Of a stretch of DNA of 64,000 nucleotides, positions 1 through 8,740 are shown in pieces. The stretch spans positions 389,526 through 453,525 of the forward strand of contig VXSP01000045.1 of assembly GCA_009837885.1 (NCBI GenBank). The letters are read 5' to 3'. The stretch's first letter is position 1, and each line of letters opens with the position of its first letter. Source of the stretch: Holophagales bacterium. Lineage in GTDB: Bacteria; Acidobacteriota; Thermoanaerobaculia; Multivoradales; Multivoraceae. A program made the translations under genes and the position numbers. The notes beneath the pieces were generated by a model that ran no database searches, was not told where the DNA came from, and saw only the letters and a list, made by a program, of their open reading frames with translations.

Positions 1-84
1 TCGGGTTCGCCGGCTCACGTGGCAGGTCGATGCTGAGCGCCGGACGCGAACCCCCAGCGACGCGCGCAGTGAAACCCTAGCATG

Positions 85-1065
85 TCAGAAGCGGCCTTCG
101 CGGACTTGGCGCTTTGGTCCGAGTTCCACGACCTTGTAGCCCGGTAGCGGCGGGTTACCCTCTGGCGGGGCGTTGCCCTCGGCGTTTTGCTTGGCGGCGA
201 CGCTGGTGAGCCTGGCCAGCTTCCCGGCACCGGCCAGAGCCTTTCGGTCGGCGTCGTAGTACTCGAACCACGGCAGGCCGGCGCGCGTGTAGTCCTCGGC
301 TGTTGGCGGTTCGTGGGGCGGGCGAGTGCCCGTCGCGTTCACGTACTCAGCGCTGTTCAGGATGTGGACGAAGCAGCGCGATCGCGCCGTCGTGTCCCAG
401 GCGTCGAGGCCGTAGTGGTCCTCGAAGATCTCCTGCCGCATCAGACCGCCGGGCGCCAGGCCCATGTCAGCTCTCGACTCGGGAAGGTCGTAGAGCGGTC
501 CAGGGGCGTCGACCCCATGTGGCGCCTCGCGAAGACGTTCGTAACGGGACGCCTTCATCGGATGGACAACGAGCTGTAGACCGCCATGCTCGGCTTCGCC
601 GGTCAACTGCTCCTCGGCGGTGTAGCCCTCGCCGAGCGGCATCGCGACGAACTGGCGGATCAGACCCTCTCGCACACAGAACCCGTCCAGCCAGGGCTGA
701 TCCGGGATGACGACGTAGTTCTGGTCGCTGTGCAACTCGTTGCTGAACTTCTCGCCCGTCACCGCGTCGACCTTTCCCGCGGCGACCGAGACCGCCATTG
801 GGTAGGACCCCATGAAGCTGAGCCACATGGCCTCCGCCTGGTACATGGGGAAGAAGACGCCGCCGTGCCGGCGCCAGTCCGCAGGCAGCCGACTCGCGAA
901 GTCGTCCACGTGGTGCAGCGGAAAGCTACTGAACCCCGGCGGCAGCGGATGGTGCCGGTTGTCGTCCGGAATCCGTAGCGTGCGAATCAGCGAAATCGAT
1001 GCGCGCGCTTCCTGGTGTACTTCAGGGAAACTGAAGTCGAGTCGGTCCTGCCTGAGTTCGATCAC
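85..1065 (-). CDS. Conserved protein of unknown function, partner of an XRE regulator
   Basis: 326 aa, with no signal peptide or membrane segment. The frame stays open far upstream, but that part is antisense-like and overlaps the regulator gene. GTG at 1065 is chosen because GAGGAG lies 7 nt before it and because the protein then follows the regulator after only 17 nt, as in an operon. Visible conserved blocks are FFPMYQAEAMW, QPWLDGFCV and IRQFVAMPLGEGYT, in a mixed alpha/beta-looking sequence. I recall similar proteins with the same blocks as unnamed hypotheticals in other bacteria, sometimes also beside small DNA-binding proteins, but I cannot assign a reaction. The pairing with an HTH gene could mean a toxin-antitoxin-like or stress-response module; this is inference only. 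The coding call is firm, the function unknown. Confidence 0.75.
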   Translation of the reverse strand: MIELRQDRLDFSFPEVHQEARASISLIRTLRIPDDNRHHPLPPGFSSFPLHHVDDFASRLPADWRRHGGVFFPMYQAEAMWLSFMGSYPMAVSVAAGKVDAVTGEKFSNELHSDQNYVVIPDQPWLDGFCVREGLIRQFVAMPLGEGYTAEEQLTGEAEHGGLQLVVHPMKASRYERLREAPHGVDAPGPLYDLPESRADMGLAPGGLMRQEIFEDHYGLDAWDTTARSRCFVHILNSAEYVNATGTRPPHEPPTAEDYTRAGLPWFEYYDADRKALAGAGKLARLTSVAAKQNAEGNAPPEGNPPLPGYKVVELGPKRQVREGRF

Positions 1066-1082
1066 TGGTCGTCTCCTCTTCG

Positions 1083-1433
1083 CTACCAGTCGCCGTCCCG
1101 CACCTCGCGGACGATTCGCAGCAGTGCAGCGTCGGGCGCCCTGCGCAGTTGGCGCAGGAGGCCCGCGAACAACTGCGGACGGCGGAGAATGATCTCCTGA
1201 AGTTCTCGGGACACCTTCCCGGCCATGGCGAGCAGGAGATCCGGATCCTCGCCAAGCTCCGCGGCCAGTTTTCGAATCGTGGCCTCGGAAGGGGGCGCCA
1301 CCTGACCGCGCTCGACCTTGCTCAGGTAGGCCGGCTCGATACCGACCCGCATCGCTACCTGGCGAAGCGAGAACGATGCATCGTCCCGCAGTAGCGCTTC
1401 GCGCGTGTTCCGAACGTGGCTCCCGAATGTCAT
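1083..1433 (-). CDS. XRE-family helix-turn-helix transcriptional regulator
   Basis: 116 aa DNA-binding protein. Residues about 8-62 form a lambda-repressor/Cro-type HTH: the LRQVAMRVGIEPAYLSKVERG stretch holds the turn and recognition helix, followed by the typical PPSEATIRKLAAEL helix. The C-terminal half is Arg/Leu-rich and probably helical, perhaps for dimerisation. A GTG at 1451 is also in frame, but the ATG at 1433 is preferred because it gives the usual N-terminus (MTFGSHVRNTRE). There is no Shine-Dalgarno sequence. Instead a -10-like hexamer ends 9 nt before the ATG, suggesting a leaderless or nearly leaderless mRNA. A near-perfect palindrome covers the -10 and the start codon, so autorepression is likely. 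It is the first gene of a two-gene unit with the downstream protein ending at 85. Confidence 0.9.
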   Translation of the reverse strand: MTFGSHVRNTREALLRDDASFSLRQVAMRVGIEPAYLSKVERGQVAPPSEATIRKLAAELGEDPDLLLAMAGKVSRELQEIILRRPQLFAGLLRQLRRAPDAALLRIVREVRDGDW

Positions 1434-1452
1434 GTGTACTACATAGTACACA
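1433..1452. promoter_or_regulatory. 20-bp palindromic operator at the XRE gene start
   Basis: TGTGTACTA and TAGTACACA form perfect 9-bp arms around a 2-bp CA centre. The site overlaps the proposed -10 box and the first base of the regulator ATG, which is the classic position for autorepression by the XRE protein. The symmetry is directly visible; the bound protein is inferred from position. Confidence 0.6.
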
Positions 1453-1470
1453 CTTGGCTGATAGTTGCAA
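1443..1470 (-). promoter_or_regulatory. Candidate promoter of the XRE operon
   Basis: On the minus strand TTGCAA (1470-1465) and TACTAT (1448-1443) are 16 bp apart, each matching 4 of 6 bases of the sigma70 consensus. The -10 ends 9 nt before the ATG, so the transcript would have almost no leader. Confidence 0.45.
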
Positions 1471-1569
1471 GTGGCGAGCGCGAGGCGGCCGGGATCCGGG
1501 CGTGTCGGAAGGGGCGCAAGAGATAGAGTCAGTCCATTGGTCTCACCTCAACGAACGGTCTGGGGGACG

Positions 1570-4500
1570 ATGGGTTCACCGAGGAAGCGGATTGCAGGTT
1601 CGGTCCTGATTCTGGGCATAGGACTTGCCGTCCCGCCGTTGGCGGCGGTATCAACGCCCGACTTCGAATCGGAAGTCCTGCCGGTGTTGAAGAGCCGGTG
1701 TTTCGCCTGTCACGGGCCTCTGAGGCAGCGGGGGAATCTGCGGCTGGACTCGCGGCCGGCGATGTTGATCGGGGGTGGTCGGGGCGCGGCGATCGTGCCT
1801 GGAGATGCGGAGGCGAGCCTGCTCGTGGCTGCGATCCGGCGCGAGGACGAACTGGAGATGCCGCCGCCGCGGGCGCTCGAGGAGGCGGAGCGGGCGCTGC
1901 TCGAGGCGTGGATCGATGCCGGTGCGGAGTGGCCTCTGGCGTCTGAGGAAGAGGTTGGGGGAGTTGGCGTCGCGGCGCGTGAAGTTCCGCCCGTGGAGCA
2001 CGACATCGTGGGTCCGGGCGAGCCTCTCTCCTTCAATCGAGACGTCCGGCCGATCCTTTCGGACCACTGCTACGAGTGTCACGGCCCGGACGCGGCCGTG
2101 CGTCAGGCGGGCCTGCGCCTCGACGAGGGCGAGTCGGCGCTGGGTGTTCTTTCCTCGGGGCGTCGTGCCTTGGTGCCCGGCAGCCTGGACGAGAGTCAGT
2201 TGTTCCAGCGGATCGCGGCAGTCGATCCTCTCGATCGCATGCCGCCGCCTCACGCGGACTCGACGTTGTCCGACCGTGAGATCGAGACCCTGGGCCGGTT
2301 CATTCTGCAAGGAGCGGAGTTCGAGGATCACTGGGCGTACCGGCCGCCGCGGCGTCCCGACCCGCCGCCGGTGGCGGACCCCGATTGGGTCCGGGGCGAT
2401 CTCGATCGCTTCGTTCTGGCCCGGCTGGAGAGCGAGGGGCTTGCGCCCGCGCCTGAGGCGGCCCGCCGCACACTGGCGCGGCGCCTGTCGCTCGATCTGA
2501 CCGGGCTGCCGCCGACGCCGGGCGAGGTGGAGGCCTTCCTGGCCGACACCTCGCCGGACGCCTACGAGCGTCTGGTGGACCGGCTGCTCGCCTCCGAGCG
2601 CTACGGGGAGCACATGGCGCGTTTCTGGCTGGACGCCGCCCGCTACGCCGACACGAACGGCTACCACCGGGACCTCGAGCGGTCGATGTGGCGCTGGCGC
2701 GACTGGGTGATCGACGCGTTCAACCGCAACCAGCCCTTCGACGAATTCACGGTCGATCAGCTCGCCGGCGACCTGCTGGCGGATCCGGGTCCGGAGCAGT
2801 TGCTTGCCACCGGCTTCCACCGCAACCACATGATCAACAACGAGGGCGGCGCGATTCCGGAGGAGTACCGCGTCCAGTACGTCTTCGACCGCACGGACAC
2901 GACGGCCACGGTCTGGATGGGGCTGACCGCCGGCTGCGCCAAGTGCCACGACCACAAGTTCGATCCGATCAGCCAGCGTGAGTACTACCAGCTCGCCGCC
3001 TTCTTCAACACGGTCGACGAGGCCGGCCTCGATGGCAACCAGGGCAATGCGGAGCCGAAGATCCAGGCGCCCGATCCGGGCCAGCGCGCGTTGCTTCGGG
3101 AGATTCGGGAGGAACTTGCGCCGCTCGATGCGCTCCTCGACGATGCGAACGGAGAAGCCGTCACGGCGCAGGCCGCGTGGCAGCAGGAGTGGGACCGCCG
3201 GCTGGGCGAGAGGTGGCGGCCGCTGGTGCCGGTTTCGCTCGAGTCCACCGCTGGAGCCCGGATGACCGTTCTCGATGACGGCTCGATCGAAGTGTCCGGT
3301 GAGAATCCCGTGACCGACGTCTATGTGATCGAGGCCGAGACCGACCTTGACCACGTCGGTGCGTTGCGGCTGGAGGCGCTTCGGGATCGGTCCGATCCGT
3401 CGCTCGGGATTGGCCGGGCCGAGGACGGGAGTTTCGTGCTGACCGAGGTCGAGGTCGAGGTGACGCCGCTCGATGGGGGACCGTCCGGCGCCCTGGACCT
3501 GGCTGCTGGCTACGCCGACTACGCGACGCCGTCCATGGGCCTCGAACTGGCGGTGGACGGCGATCCTGAGACCGGCTGGGGCGCCGGCTACATGACCCGG
3601 GCCACCGCCCGGACGGCCGTGTTCCGGGCGGCTCGGGTTCGGACGCCCGAGGCGGTCGAGGCGGCGCCGGGCCCGGCCTTTGGCGTCCGGCTGCGGATCG
3701 TGCTGCGGCAGGAGTCGACCTATCCGCACAAGACGATGCGCCGTTTCCGGCTGTCGGTATCCGACGCGCCCGAGGTGGCGTTTCACGTGCTGGAGCCGAA
3801 GCAGCTGCCGCCACCGTACGGCGGTCTCGTGACGGCGTACCGGGACGTCGAGTACCTGGTCGGGCTGCCCGAGGATCAACGGACCGGGGAGCAGGCGACG
3901 ACGATCCGCCATCGCTTCCGGCGGGGCTACTGGTCTCCGTGGCTGGTGCATGAGGCGCGCTACGCCGCGCTCTCGGAGCGTCTCCGTGCGATCGAGGCCG
4001 CCGTGCCGACGACGATGGTCATGCGCGAGATGGACGATCCGCGGCCAACCTTCGTGTTGCGTCGCGGCGAGTACGACCAGCAGTTGGACGAAGTCGACGC
4101 GGCCGTTCCGGCGGTGCTGCCGCCGATCCCGGAAGACCTCCCGAAGAACCGGCTCGGCCTGGCGCGCTGGCTGGTCAGCGGAGATCATCCGCTCACCGCG
4201 CGTGTGACGGCGAATCGCATCTGGCGGAAGTTCTTCGCTCGCGGCCTGGTGGCGACGGCCGGCGACTTCGGCGCCCAGGGCGCGTGGCCGTCCCACCCGG
4301 AGCTGCTCGACTGGCTGGCGACCGAACTGGTCCGGCAGGACTGGGATCTGAAGGCGCTCCAGAAGATGATCGTGCTGTCCTCGACCTATCGCCAGAGTTC
4401 CAGGGCGAGCCCGGAACTCATCGAACTCGACCCGGAGAACCGGCTGCTGGCGCGCGCGTCCCGCTTCCGCCTCGACGCGGAGGTGATCCGGGACGGGGCG

Positions 4501-5112
4501 CTGGCCGCGTCCGGCCTTCTCGTCGAGAGACTCGGCGGCCCGAGCGTCAAGCCCTATCAGCCGCCCGGTCTGTGGCGGGAGATCGGCTACGAGAGCAGCG
4601 CCAGCGTCTTCGAGCAGGACCACGGCGAGGCGCTCTACCGGCGCAGCCTGTACACCTTCTGGAAGCGGACCGTGCCGCCGCCGAACATGCTGGTGTTCGA
4701 CGCGCCGAACCGGGAGACGTGCGTAGTGGAGAGATCCCGTTCCAACACGCCCCTGCAGGCGCTTGTCCTGATGAACGATCCCCAGTTCGTCGAGGCGGCG
4801 CGCGTTCTGGCGGAAGACCTGCTTGCGGAGAACGCCGCCGCGGCGCCGCCCGACGCCGGCGATGCGAGTCTGATCGACGGGCTCTTCCGCCGGGTGCTGG
4901 CGCGTCCGGCGACGGTCGTGGAGCAAGAGGCGATGTTCGATCTCGTCGCCGATCTGCGGCCGCGCTACGAACGGAATCCGACGGCGGCCGAAGCGTTGCT
5001 GAACGTCGGCGAGTGGCCCGTCGACGAGAGTTTGCCTCGCGCCGAACTCGCGGCCTGGAGCGTGGCCGCGAGCGCGGTGCTGAACCTGGACGAGGCGGTG
5101 ACCAGACGATGA
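1570..5112 (+). CDS. Secreted multi-haem-motif protein with PSD1/PSCyt1, DUF1549 and DUF1553 domains
   Basis: 1180 aa. The ATG at 1570 gives a signal peptide (about residues 1-27, hydrophobic core VLILGIGLAVPPLAA). CxxCH motifs occur at residues 44-48 (CFACH) and 167-171 (CYECH), typical of the planctomycete-type cytochrome c N-terminal modules; a third CxxCH (CAKCH, 456-460) sits inside DUF1549, where this family usually has it. DUF1549 spans about 275-485 and DUF1553 starts at about 858 (NRLGLARWLVSGDHP), with the conserved NTPLQALVLMNDPQF segment near the C-terminus. The region between, about 570-790, is probably beta-rich and carbohydrate-binding-like. The gene overlaps the DUF1501 gene by 4 bp. 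Such pairs are abundant in Planctomycetes and some Acidobacteriota and are often linked to polysaccharide use; the substrate is unknown. Confidence 0.92.
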   Translation: MGSPRKRIAGSVLILGIGLAVPPLAAVSTPDFESEVLPVLKSRCFACHGPLRQRGNLRLDSRPAMLIGGGRGAAIVPGDAEASLLVAAIRREDELEMPPPRALEEAERALLEAWIDAGAEWPLASEEEVGGVGVAAREVPPVEHDIVGPGEPLSFNRDVRPILSDHCYECHGPDAAVRQAGLRLDEGESALGVLSSGRRALVPGSLDESQLFQRIAAVDPLDRMPPPHADSTLSDREIETLGRFILQGAEFEDHWAYRPPRRPDPPPVADPDWVRGDLDRFVLARLESEGLAPAPEAARRTLARRLSLDLTGLPPTPGEVEAFLADTSPDAYERLVDRLLASERYGEHMARFWLDAARYADTNGYHRDLERSMWRWRDWVIDAFNRNQPFDEFTVDQLAGDLLADPGPEQLLATGFHRNHMINNEGGAIPEEYRVQYVFDRTDTTATVWMGLTAGCAKCHDHKFDPISQREYYQLAAFFNTVDEAGLDGNQGNAEPKIQAPDPGQRALLREIREELAPLDALLDDANGEAVTAQAAWQQEWDRRLGERWRPLVPVSLESTAGARMTVLDDGSIEVSGENPVTDVYVIEAETDLDHVGALRLEALRDRSDPSLGIGRAEDGSFVLTEVEVEVTPLDGGPSGALDLAAGYADYATPSMGLELAVDGDPETGWGAGYMTRATARTAVFRAARVRTPEAVEAAPGPAFGVRLRIVLRQESTYPHKTMRRFRLSVSDAPEVAFHVLEPKQLPPPYGGLVTAYRDVEYLVGLPEDQRTGEQATTIRHRFRRGYWSPWLVHEARYAALSERLRAIEAAVPTTMVMREMDDPRPTFVLRRGEYDQQLDEVDAAVPAVLPPIPEDLPKNRLGLARWLVSGDHPLTARVTANRIWRKFFARGLVATAGDFGAQGAWPSHPELLDWLATELVRQDWDLKALQKMIVLSSTYRQSSRASPELIELDPENRLLARASRFRLDAEVIRDGALAASGLLVERLGGPSVKPYQPPGLWREIGYESSASVFEQDHGEALYRRSLYTFWKRTVPPPNMLVFDAPNRETCVVERSRSNTPLQALVLMNDPQFVEAARVLAEDLLAENAAAAPPDAGDASLIDGLFRRVLARPATVVEQEAMFDLVADLRPRYERNPTAAEALLNVGEWPVDESLPRAELAAWSVAASAVLNLDEAVTRR

Positions 5113-6626
5113 ACGGAAAGAAGACCGAGTTCACCTGTGGCGCTTGCAGCCCGCGAATCGGCACGGATCCCCAGGCCGATTACGCGCTCGGCTTGAGCCG
5201 GCGACAGTTCTTCGGCCTGGCGAGCACGGGGATTGGCGTCGCGGCGCTCTCTTCGCTGCTCGACCCGGGGCCTTCGTGGGCGGCCCGCAGCGAGGCGGCA
5301 AAGGCGCTGGGCGCGCTCGGCGGCACCCACTTCCCGGCCAGGGCGAAGCGGGTGATCTACCTGTTTCAGTCCGGCGCGCCGTCCCAGATCGATCTCTTCG
5401 ACAACAAGCCCCGTCTGGCCGAGTGGCACGGCGAGGAGTTGCCGGCCTCCGTGCGAGGCGATCAGCGCGTTACCGGCATGACGGCGAATCAGGAGTCCTT
5501 CCCGATCACGGCCTCGATGTTCGAGTTCGCGCAGCACGGCGAGAGCGGCGCCTGGGTCAGCGAGCTGATGCCCCATACCGCGGGGATCGTGGACAAGCTC
5601 TGCTTTCTCAAGGCGGTGCACACCGAGGCGATCAACCACGATCCGGGCATCACCTACCTGCAGACCGGCCACCAGCAGCCGGGACGTCCCAGTCTGGGCG
5701 CCTGGCTGAGTTACGGCATCGGTTCCGAGAACAACGACCTGCCGGCTTTCATCGTGCTGATCTCCCAGGGCAGCGCGAAGCGTGAGTCCCAGGCCCTGTT
5801 TCAGCGGCTCTGGGGCGCCGGTTTTCTGCCCTCGGAGCACCAGGGTGTCAACCTGCGGGCGGCGGAAGACCCGGTTCTCTACCTGTCCGATCCGCCGGGA
5901 ATCGACCGCGGCGTTCGGCGGCGCATGCTGGACACCGTGGCGAGGCTGAACGAACAGCATCACGAGGAGTTCAGCGATCCGGAGATCACCGCCCGCATCG
6001 CGCAGTACGAGATGGCGTACCGGATGCAGGCCTCGGTGCCGGAGCTCGTCGACACGTCGGACGAACCGCGGAGCACCTTCGACCTGTATGGCGAGGACGC
6101 GCGCACCCCGGGAACCTACGCCGCGAACTGCCTGCTGGCGCGGCGGCTGGCGGAACGCGACGTCCGCTTCATTCAGCTCTACCATCGCGGCTGGGACCAT
6201 CACGGCGACCTGCCGGGTGACATCCGACTGCAGTGCGGCGACGTGGACCGGGCGTCGGCGGCGCTGGTCACGGACCTGGAGCAGCGGGGTCTGCTGGAGG
6301 ACACTCTGGTCGTCTGGGGCGGTGAGTTCGGGCGCACCGTGTACTGCCAGGGAACGCTGGCCGAGGACAACTACGGCCGCGACCACCACGGCCGCTGCTA
6401 CACGGTGTGGATGGCGGGCGCCGGAATCGAAGCGGGCAAGACGCACGGCGAAACCGACGACCACTGCTACAACATCGTCTCGGGCGGCGTGCACATCCAC
6501 GACCTGAACGCGACGATCCTGCACCAGCTCGGGATCGACCATGAGCGTCTCGTGTACCGCTACAGTGGTCGGGACTTCCGATTGACGGACGTCCATGGCC
6601 GGGTAGTGGAGGAGATACTGGCCTAG
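5109..6626 (+). CDS. DUF1501 family protein, Tat-exported partner of the DUF1549/DUF1553 protein
   Basis: 505 aa. The ATG at 5109 overlaps the upstream stop (ATGA), so the two genes are translationally coupled. Residues 30-50 are a twin-arginine signal (SRRQFFGLASTGIGVAALSSLL region), implying export of a folded protein. The body has the sulfatase/alkaline-phosphatase-like features of DUF1501: QSGAPSQIDLFDNKP, LYHRGWDHHGDLPGDI, VVWGGEFGRTVYCQG and YGRDHHGRCYTVWMAG, with His/Asp/Glu residues placed as metal ligands would be. Length is normal for the family. The biochemical role of DUF1501 proteins is not established; the obligate pairing with a DUF1549/1553 gene is well known. Confidence 0.93.
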   Translation: MNGKKTEFTCGACSPRIGTDPQADYALGLSRRQFFGLASTGIGVAALSSLLDPGPSWAARSEAAKALGALGGTHFPARAKRVIYLFQSGAPSQIDLFDNKPRLAEWHGEELPASVRGDQRVTGMTANQESFPITASMFEFAQHGESGAWVSELMPHTAGIVDKLCFLKAVHTEAINHDPGITYLQTGHQQPGRPSLGAWLSYGIGSENNDLPAFIVLISQGSAKRESQALFQRLWGAGFLPSEHQGVNLRAAEDPVLYLSDPPGIDRGVRRRMLDTVARLNEQHHEEFSDPEITARIAQYEMAYRMQASVPELVDTSDEPRSTFDLYGEDARTPGTYAANCLLARRLAERDVRFIQLYHRGWDHHGDLPGDIRLQCGDVDRASAALVTDLEQRGLLEDTLVVWGGEFGRTVYCQGTLAEDNYGRDHHGRCYTVWMAGAGIEAGKTHGETDDHCYNIVSGGVHIHDLNATILHQLGIDHERLVYRYSGRDFRLTDVHGRVVEEILA

Positions 6627-6692
6627 GGACAGAAGGTCACCGTTCTGACATCGCGTCGTGCCGGCGGCGCTCGTGCTCAAGAGGAGAAGCGG

Positions 6693-7109
6693 ATGAACTG
6701 GGGTAGAGCAGTCGGCGCCGGCCTGGCGGCCGGATTCGTTCAGAACATCGTCAACTTCGTTCTGCACGGCCTGGTGTTCGGCGGCATGTACGTCGATCAG
6801 CCCGCTTTCGTGCAGGAACCCGACAGCATGGCCATGCAGATCGTGTGGTTCCTTGTCGTGGCCCTGACGATCGGCGTTGCGGCGAGCGTGCTGTTCGCCT
6901 CCAGCCGCCAGTCCTGGCAGCAGGGCGCCAGGGGTGGCCTCCACTTCGGAATCCTCCTGGGCGCTGTCGTCGGCTTCCACCAGTTCTACCTGACTCTGGT
7001 GGTCAGCGACTTTCCGTACCACGTCGCCTGGACGTGGCTGGCCATCGACATCATTTCCCTCGGCATCGGCGGCGCGGTCCTTGGTGTCCTGTACAGGCGC
7101 GCCGACTAG
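6693..7109 (+). CDS. Small integral membrane protein of unknown function
   Basis: 138 aa with about four hydrophobic segments (near residues 5-25, 48-68, 82-104 and 110-134). AGGAG lies 7 nt before the ATG. Sequence features include FVQNIVNFVLHGLVFGGMY in the first segment and GFHQFYLTLVV in the third. It follows the DUF1501 gene by 66 nt and precedes the ammonium transporter by 160 nt on the same strand. It resembles small unnamed inner-membrane proteins with a conserved Asn/His-bearing first helix, but I cannot name a family. Whether it belongs with the transporter or stands alone is unclear. Confidence 0.7.
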   Translation: MNWGRAVGAGLAAGFVQNIVNFVLHGLVFGGMYVDQPAFVQEPDSMAMQIVWFLVVALTIGVAASVLFASSRQSWQQGARGGLHFGILLGAVVGFHQFYLTLVVSDFPYHVAWTWLAIDIISLGIGGAVLGVLYRRAD

Positions 7110-7141
7110 TTCGGCACTCCAGTACGTCTCGGGACTGGCGC

Positions 7142-7236
7142 TACAATGCTTGTGGCCCAGGCGCGGTCCTGCCGTACCGCCCTGGGTCCGTGAACGAAGA
7201 ACCTGGTCACGCGTCGTCGACGCCCTCGCGAGAGGG
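7142..7236 (+). promoter_or_regulatory. Candidate leader of the ammonium transporter gene
   Basis: TACAAT (7142-7147) matches the -10 consensus at 5 of 6 positions, but no convincing -35 is seen. A transcript starting near 7154 would carry about 116 nt of leader with two adjacent stems: GCGTC/GACGC (7211-7223) and CCCTC/GAGGG closed by a GCGA tetraloop (7223-7236), just upstream of the GGAGG ribosome-binding site. A regulatory role is speculative. Confidence 0.3.
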
Positions 7237-7269
7237 GGCGGGGCCTCCACCACTATCCGGAGGAAACGA

Positions 7270-8688
7270 ATGAAGCCCCAGTTCGAGCCGCTTTCGTCAC
7301 GATCGACCGTTCTCAAGGTGCTTCTCGCCGGCGGTTTGCTGCTTCTCGTGGCGTCCGCGGCGGGCGCCCAGGTATCCGGAGAAGTCACCTACGTCTTCAA
7401 CACGTACGCCTTCCTGGTGTGGGGCGCGTTCATCATGTGGATGTGCGCCGGCTTCACGATGCTCGAGGCCGGTTCGGTGCGGACCAAGAACGCGTCCGTC
7501 ATCTGCATGAAGAACATCGGCCTCTACTCGATCGCCGGCATTGCCTACTACTTCATCGGCTACAACCTGATGTACGTCGATGTCAGCGGCTGGATCGGTT
7601 CGATCACACCGCTGTTCGAGGCTTCCGCGGACGAGATGGCCTTCCTTGGTGGCGATGCCGACAAGGCGGCTGCCGTCATCGGAAGCGGGTACTCGGAGAT
7701 GTCGAGCTGGTTCTTCCAGATGACGTTCGTGGCCACGACGGCATCGATCGTGTCGGGGGCTCTTGCCGAGCGCGTCAAGCTCTGGTCCTTCCTCATCTTC
7801 ACCGCCGTGCTGACGGCGGTTCTCTACCCGATCGTCGGCGCCTGGACCTGGGGCGGCGGCTGGCTCGCCGAACTCGGCTTCCAGGACTTCGCCGGCTCGA
7901 CGATCGTCCACTCGACCGGAGGATGGGCGGCCCTGGCGGGCATCATCCTGGTCGGGGCCAGGCGCGGCAAGTTCCGCGACGACGGCAGTGTCAAGGCGAC
8001 GCCGCCGTCCAACGTGCCGATCGTGACGCTCGGCGTCTTCATCCTCTGGATGGGGTGGTTCGGATTCAACGGCGGCTCGCAGCTCGCGCTCGGCGGCGCC
8101 AGTGATGCCACGGCGATGGGCAACCTGCTGATCAACACGAACCTCGGCGCGGCCGCCGGCGTCGTCGCGGCCCTCGTGCTGTCACGGCCGCTGCTGGGCC
8201 GGGTCGACCTCCTGGCCGTGCTGAACGGCGCACTCGGCGGACTGGTCGGCGTGACCGCCGGGCCGGACCTGGTCGGTCATCACTGGGCGTTGATCATCGG
8301 GGCCATCGGTGGCGTCGTCACGGTCGCCGGCATGAAGCTGCTTGAGCGGATGAAGCTCGATGATGTCGTCGGCGCGGTTCCGGTCCACCTGTTCGCCGGC
8401 ATTTGGGGCACTCTCGCCGTCTGCATCGCGGCCGGCGGCAGCTTCGTGCCGCAGGTCGTCGGCATCGTCGCGATCGGCGTCTTCGTCTTCGGCGTTTCCA
8501 TGCTGCTGTGGTGGGTGCTCGACAAGACGATCGGTGTCCGGGTATCGCCGGAAGTCGAGGAACTCGGTCAGGACATGACCGAACTGGGCATCGAGTCCTA
8601 TCCCGAGTTCATCCTGATGCCGGACGAGGACGACATGGAGGCCGCCAAGGCGGCGCAGGAGCACGCGAGAAAGTCGGCAGGCGAGTAG
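7270..8688 (+). CDS. amt: Ammonium transporter, Amt/MEP/Rh family
   Basis: 472 aa channel moving ammonium or ammonia across the inner membrane. The ATG at 7270 has GGAGG 6 nt upstream. An N-terminal signal-like segment (residues about 15-34) ends in ASAAGAQ, as is common in Amt proteins, followed by 11 predicted membrane helices. Family signatures are visible: NTYAFLVWGAFIMWMCAGF near the first helix, DFAGSTIVHSTGG with the first pore histidine, and VPVHLFAGIWGT with the second. The C-terminal tail (VEELGQDMTELGIESY) is typical of the PII-interacting tail. No glnK/PII gene is adjacent, so coupling would be to a PII encoded elsewhere. Length is normal. Confidence 0.97.
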   Translation: MKPQFEPLSSRSTVLKVLLAGGLLLLVASAAGAQVSGEVTYVFNTYAFLVWGAFIMWMCAGFTMLEAGSVRTKNASVICMKNIGLYSIAGIAYYFIGYNLMYVDVSGWIGSITPLFEASADEMAFLGGDADKAAAVIGSGYSEMSSWFFQMTFVATTASIVSGALAERVKLWSFLIFTAVLTAVLYPIVGAWTWGGGWLAELGFQDFAGSTIVHSTGGWAALAGIILVGARRGKFRDDGSVKATPPSNVPIVTLGVFILWMGWFGFNGGSQLALGGASDATAMGNLLINTNLGAAAGVVAALVLSRPLLGRVDLLAVLNGALGGLVGVTAGPDLVGHHWALIIGAIGGVVTVAGMKLLERMKLDDVVGAVPVHLFAGIWGTLAVCIAAGGSFVPQVVGIVAIGVFVFGVSMLLWWVLDKTIGVRVSPEVEELGQDMTELGIESYPEFILMPDEDDMEAAKAAQEHARKSAGE

Positions 8689-8740
8689 TCTCCCGGGCGT
8701 GACCGACAGGTCGCGGGACAGTTCACGGGGGGGCTGCGGA

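Noticed and set aside
1651..4926. A 1091-codon open frame on the minus strand opposite the DUF1549/DUF1553 gene
   Set aside because: It mirrors the codons of the real gene in high-GC DNA, is Arg/Gly/His-rich, and has no domain or ribosome-binding site.
6632..6649. Hairpin CAGAA/TTCTG after the DUF1501 gene as terminator
   Set aside because: The stem is only 5 bp and no U-run follows; too weak to list as a feature.
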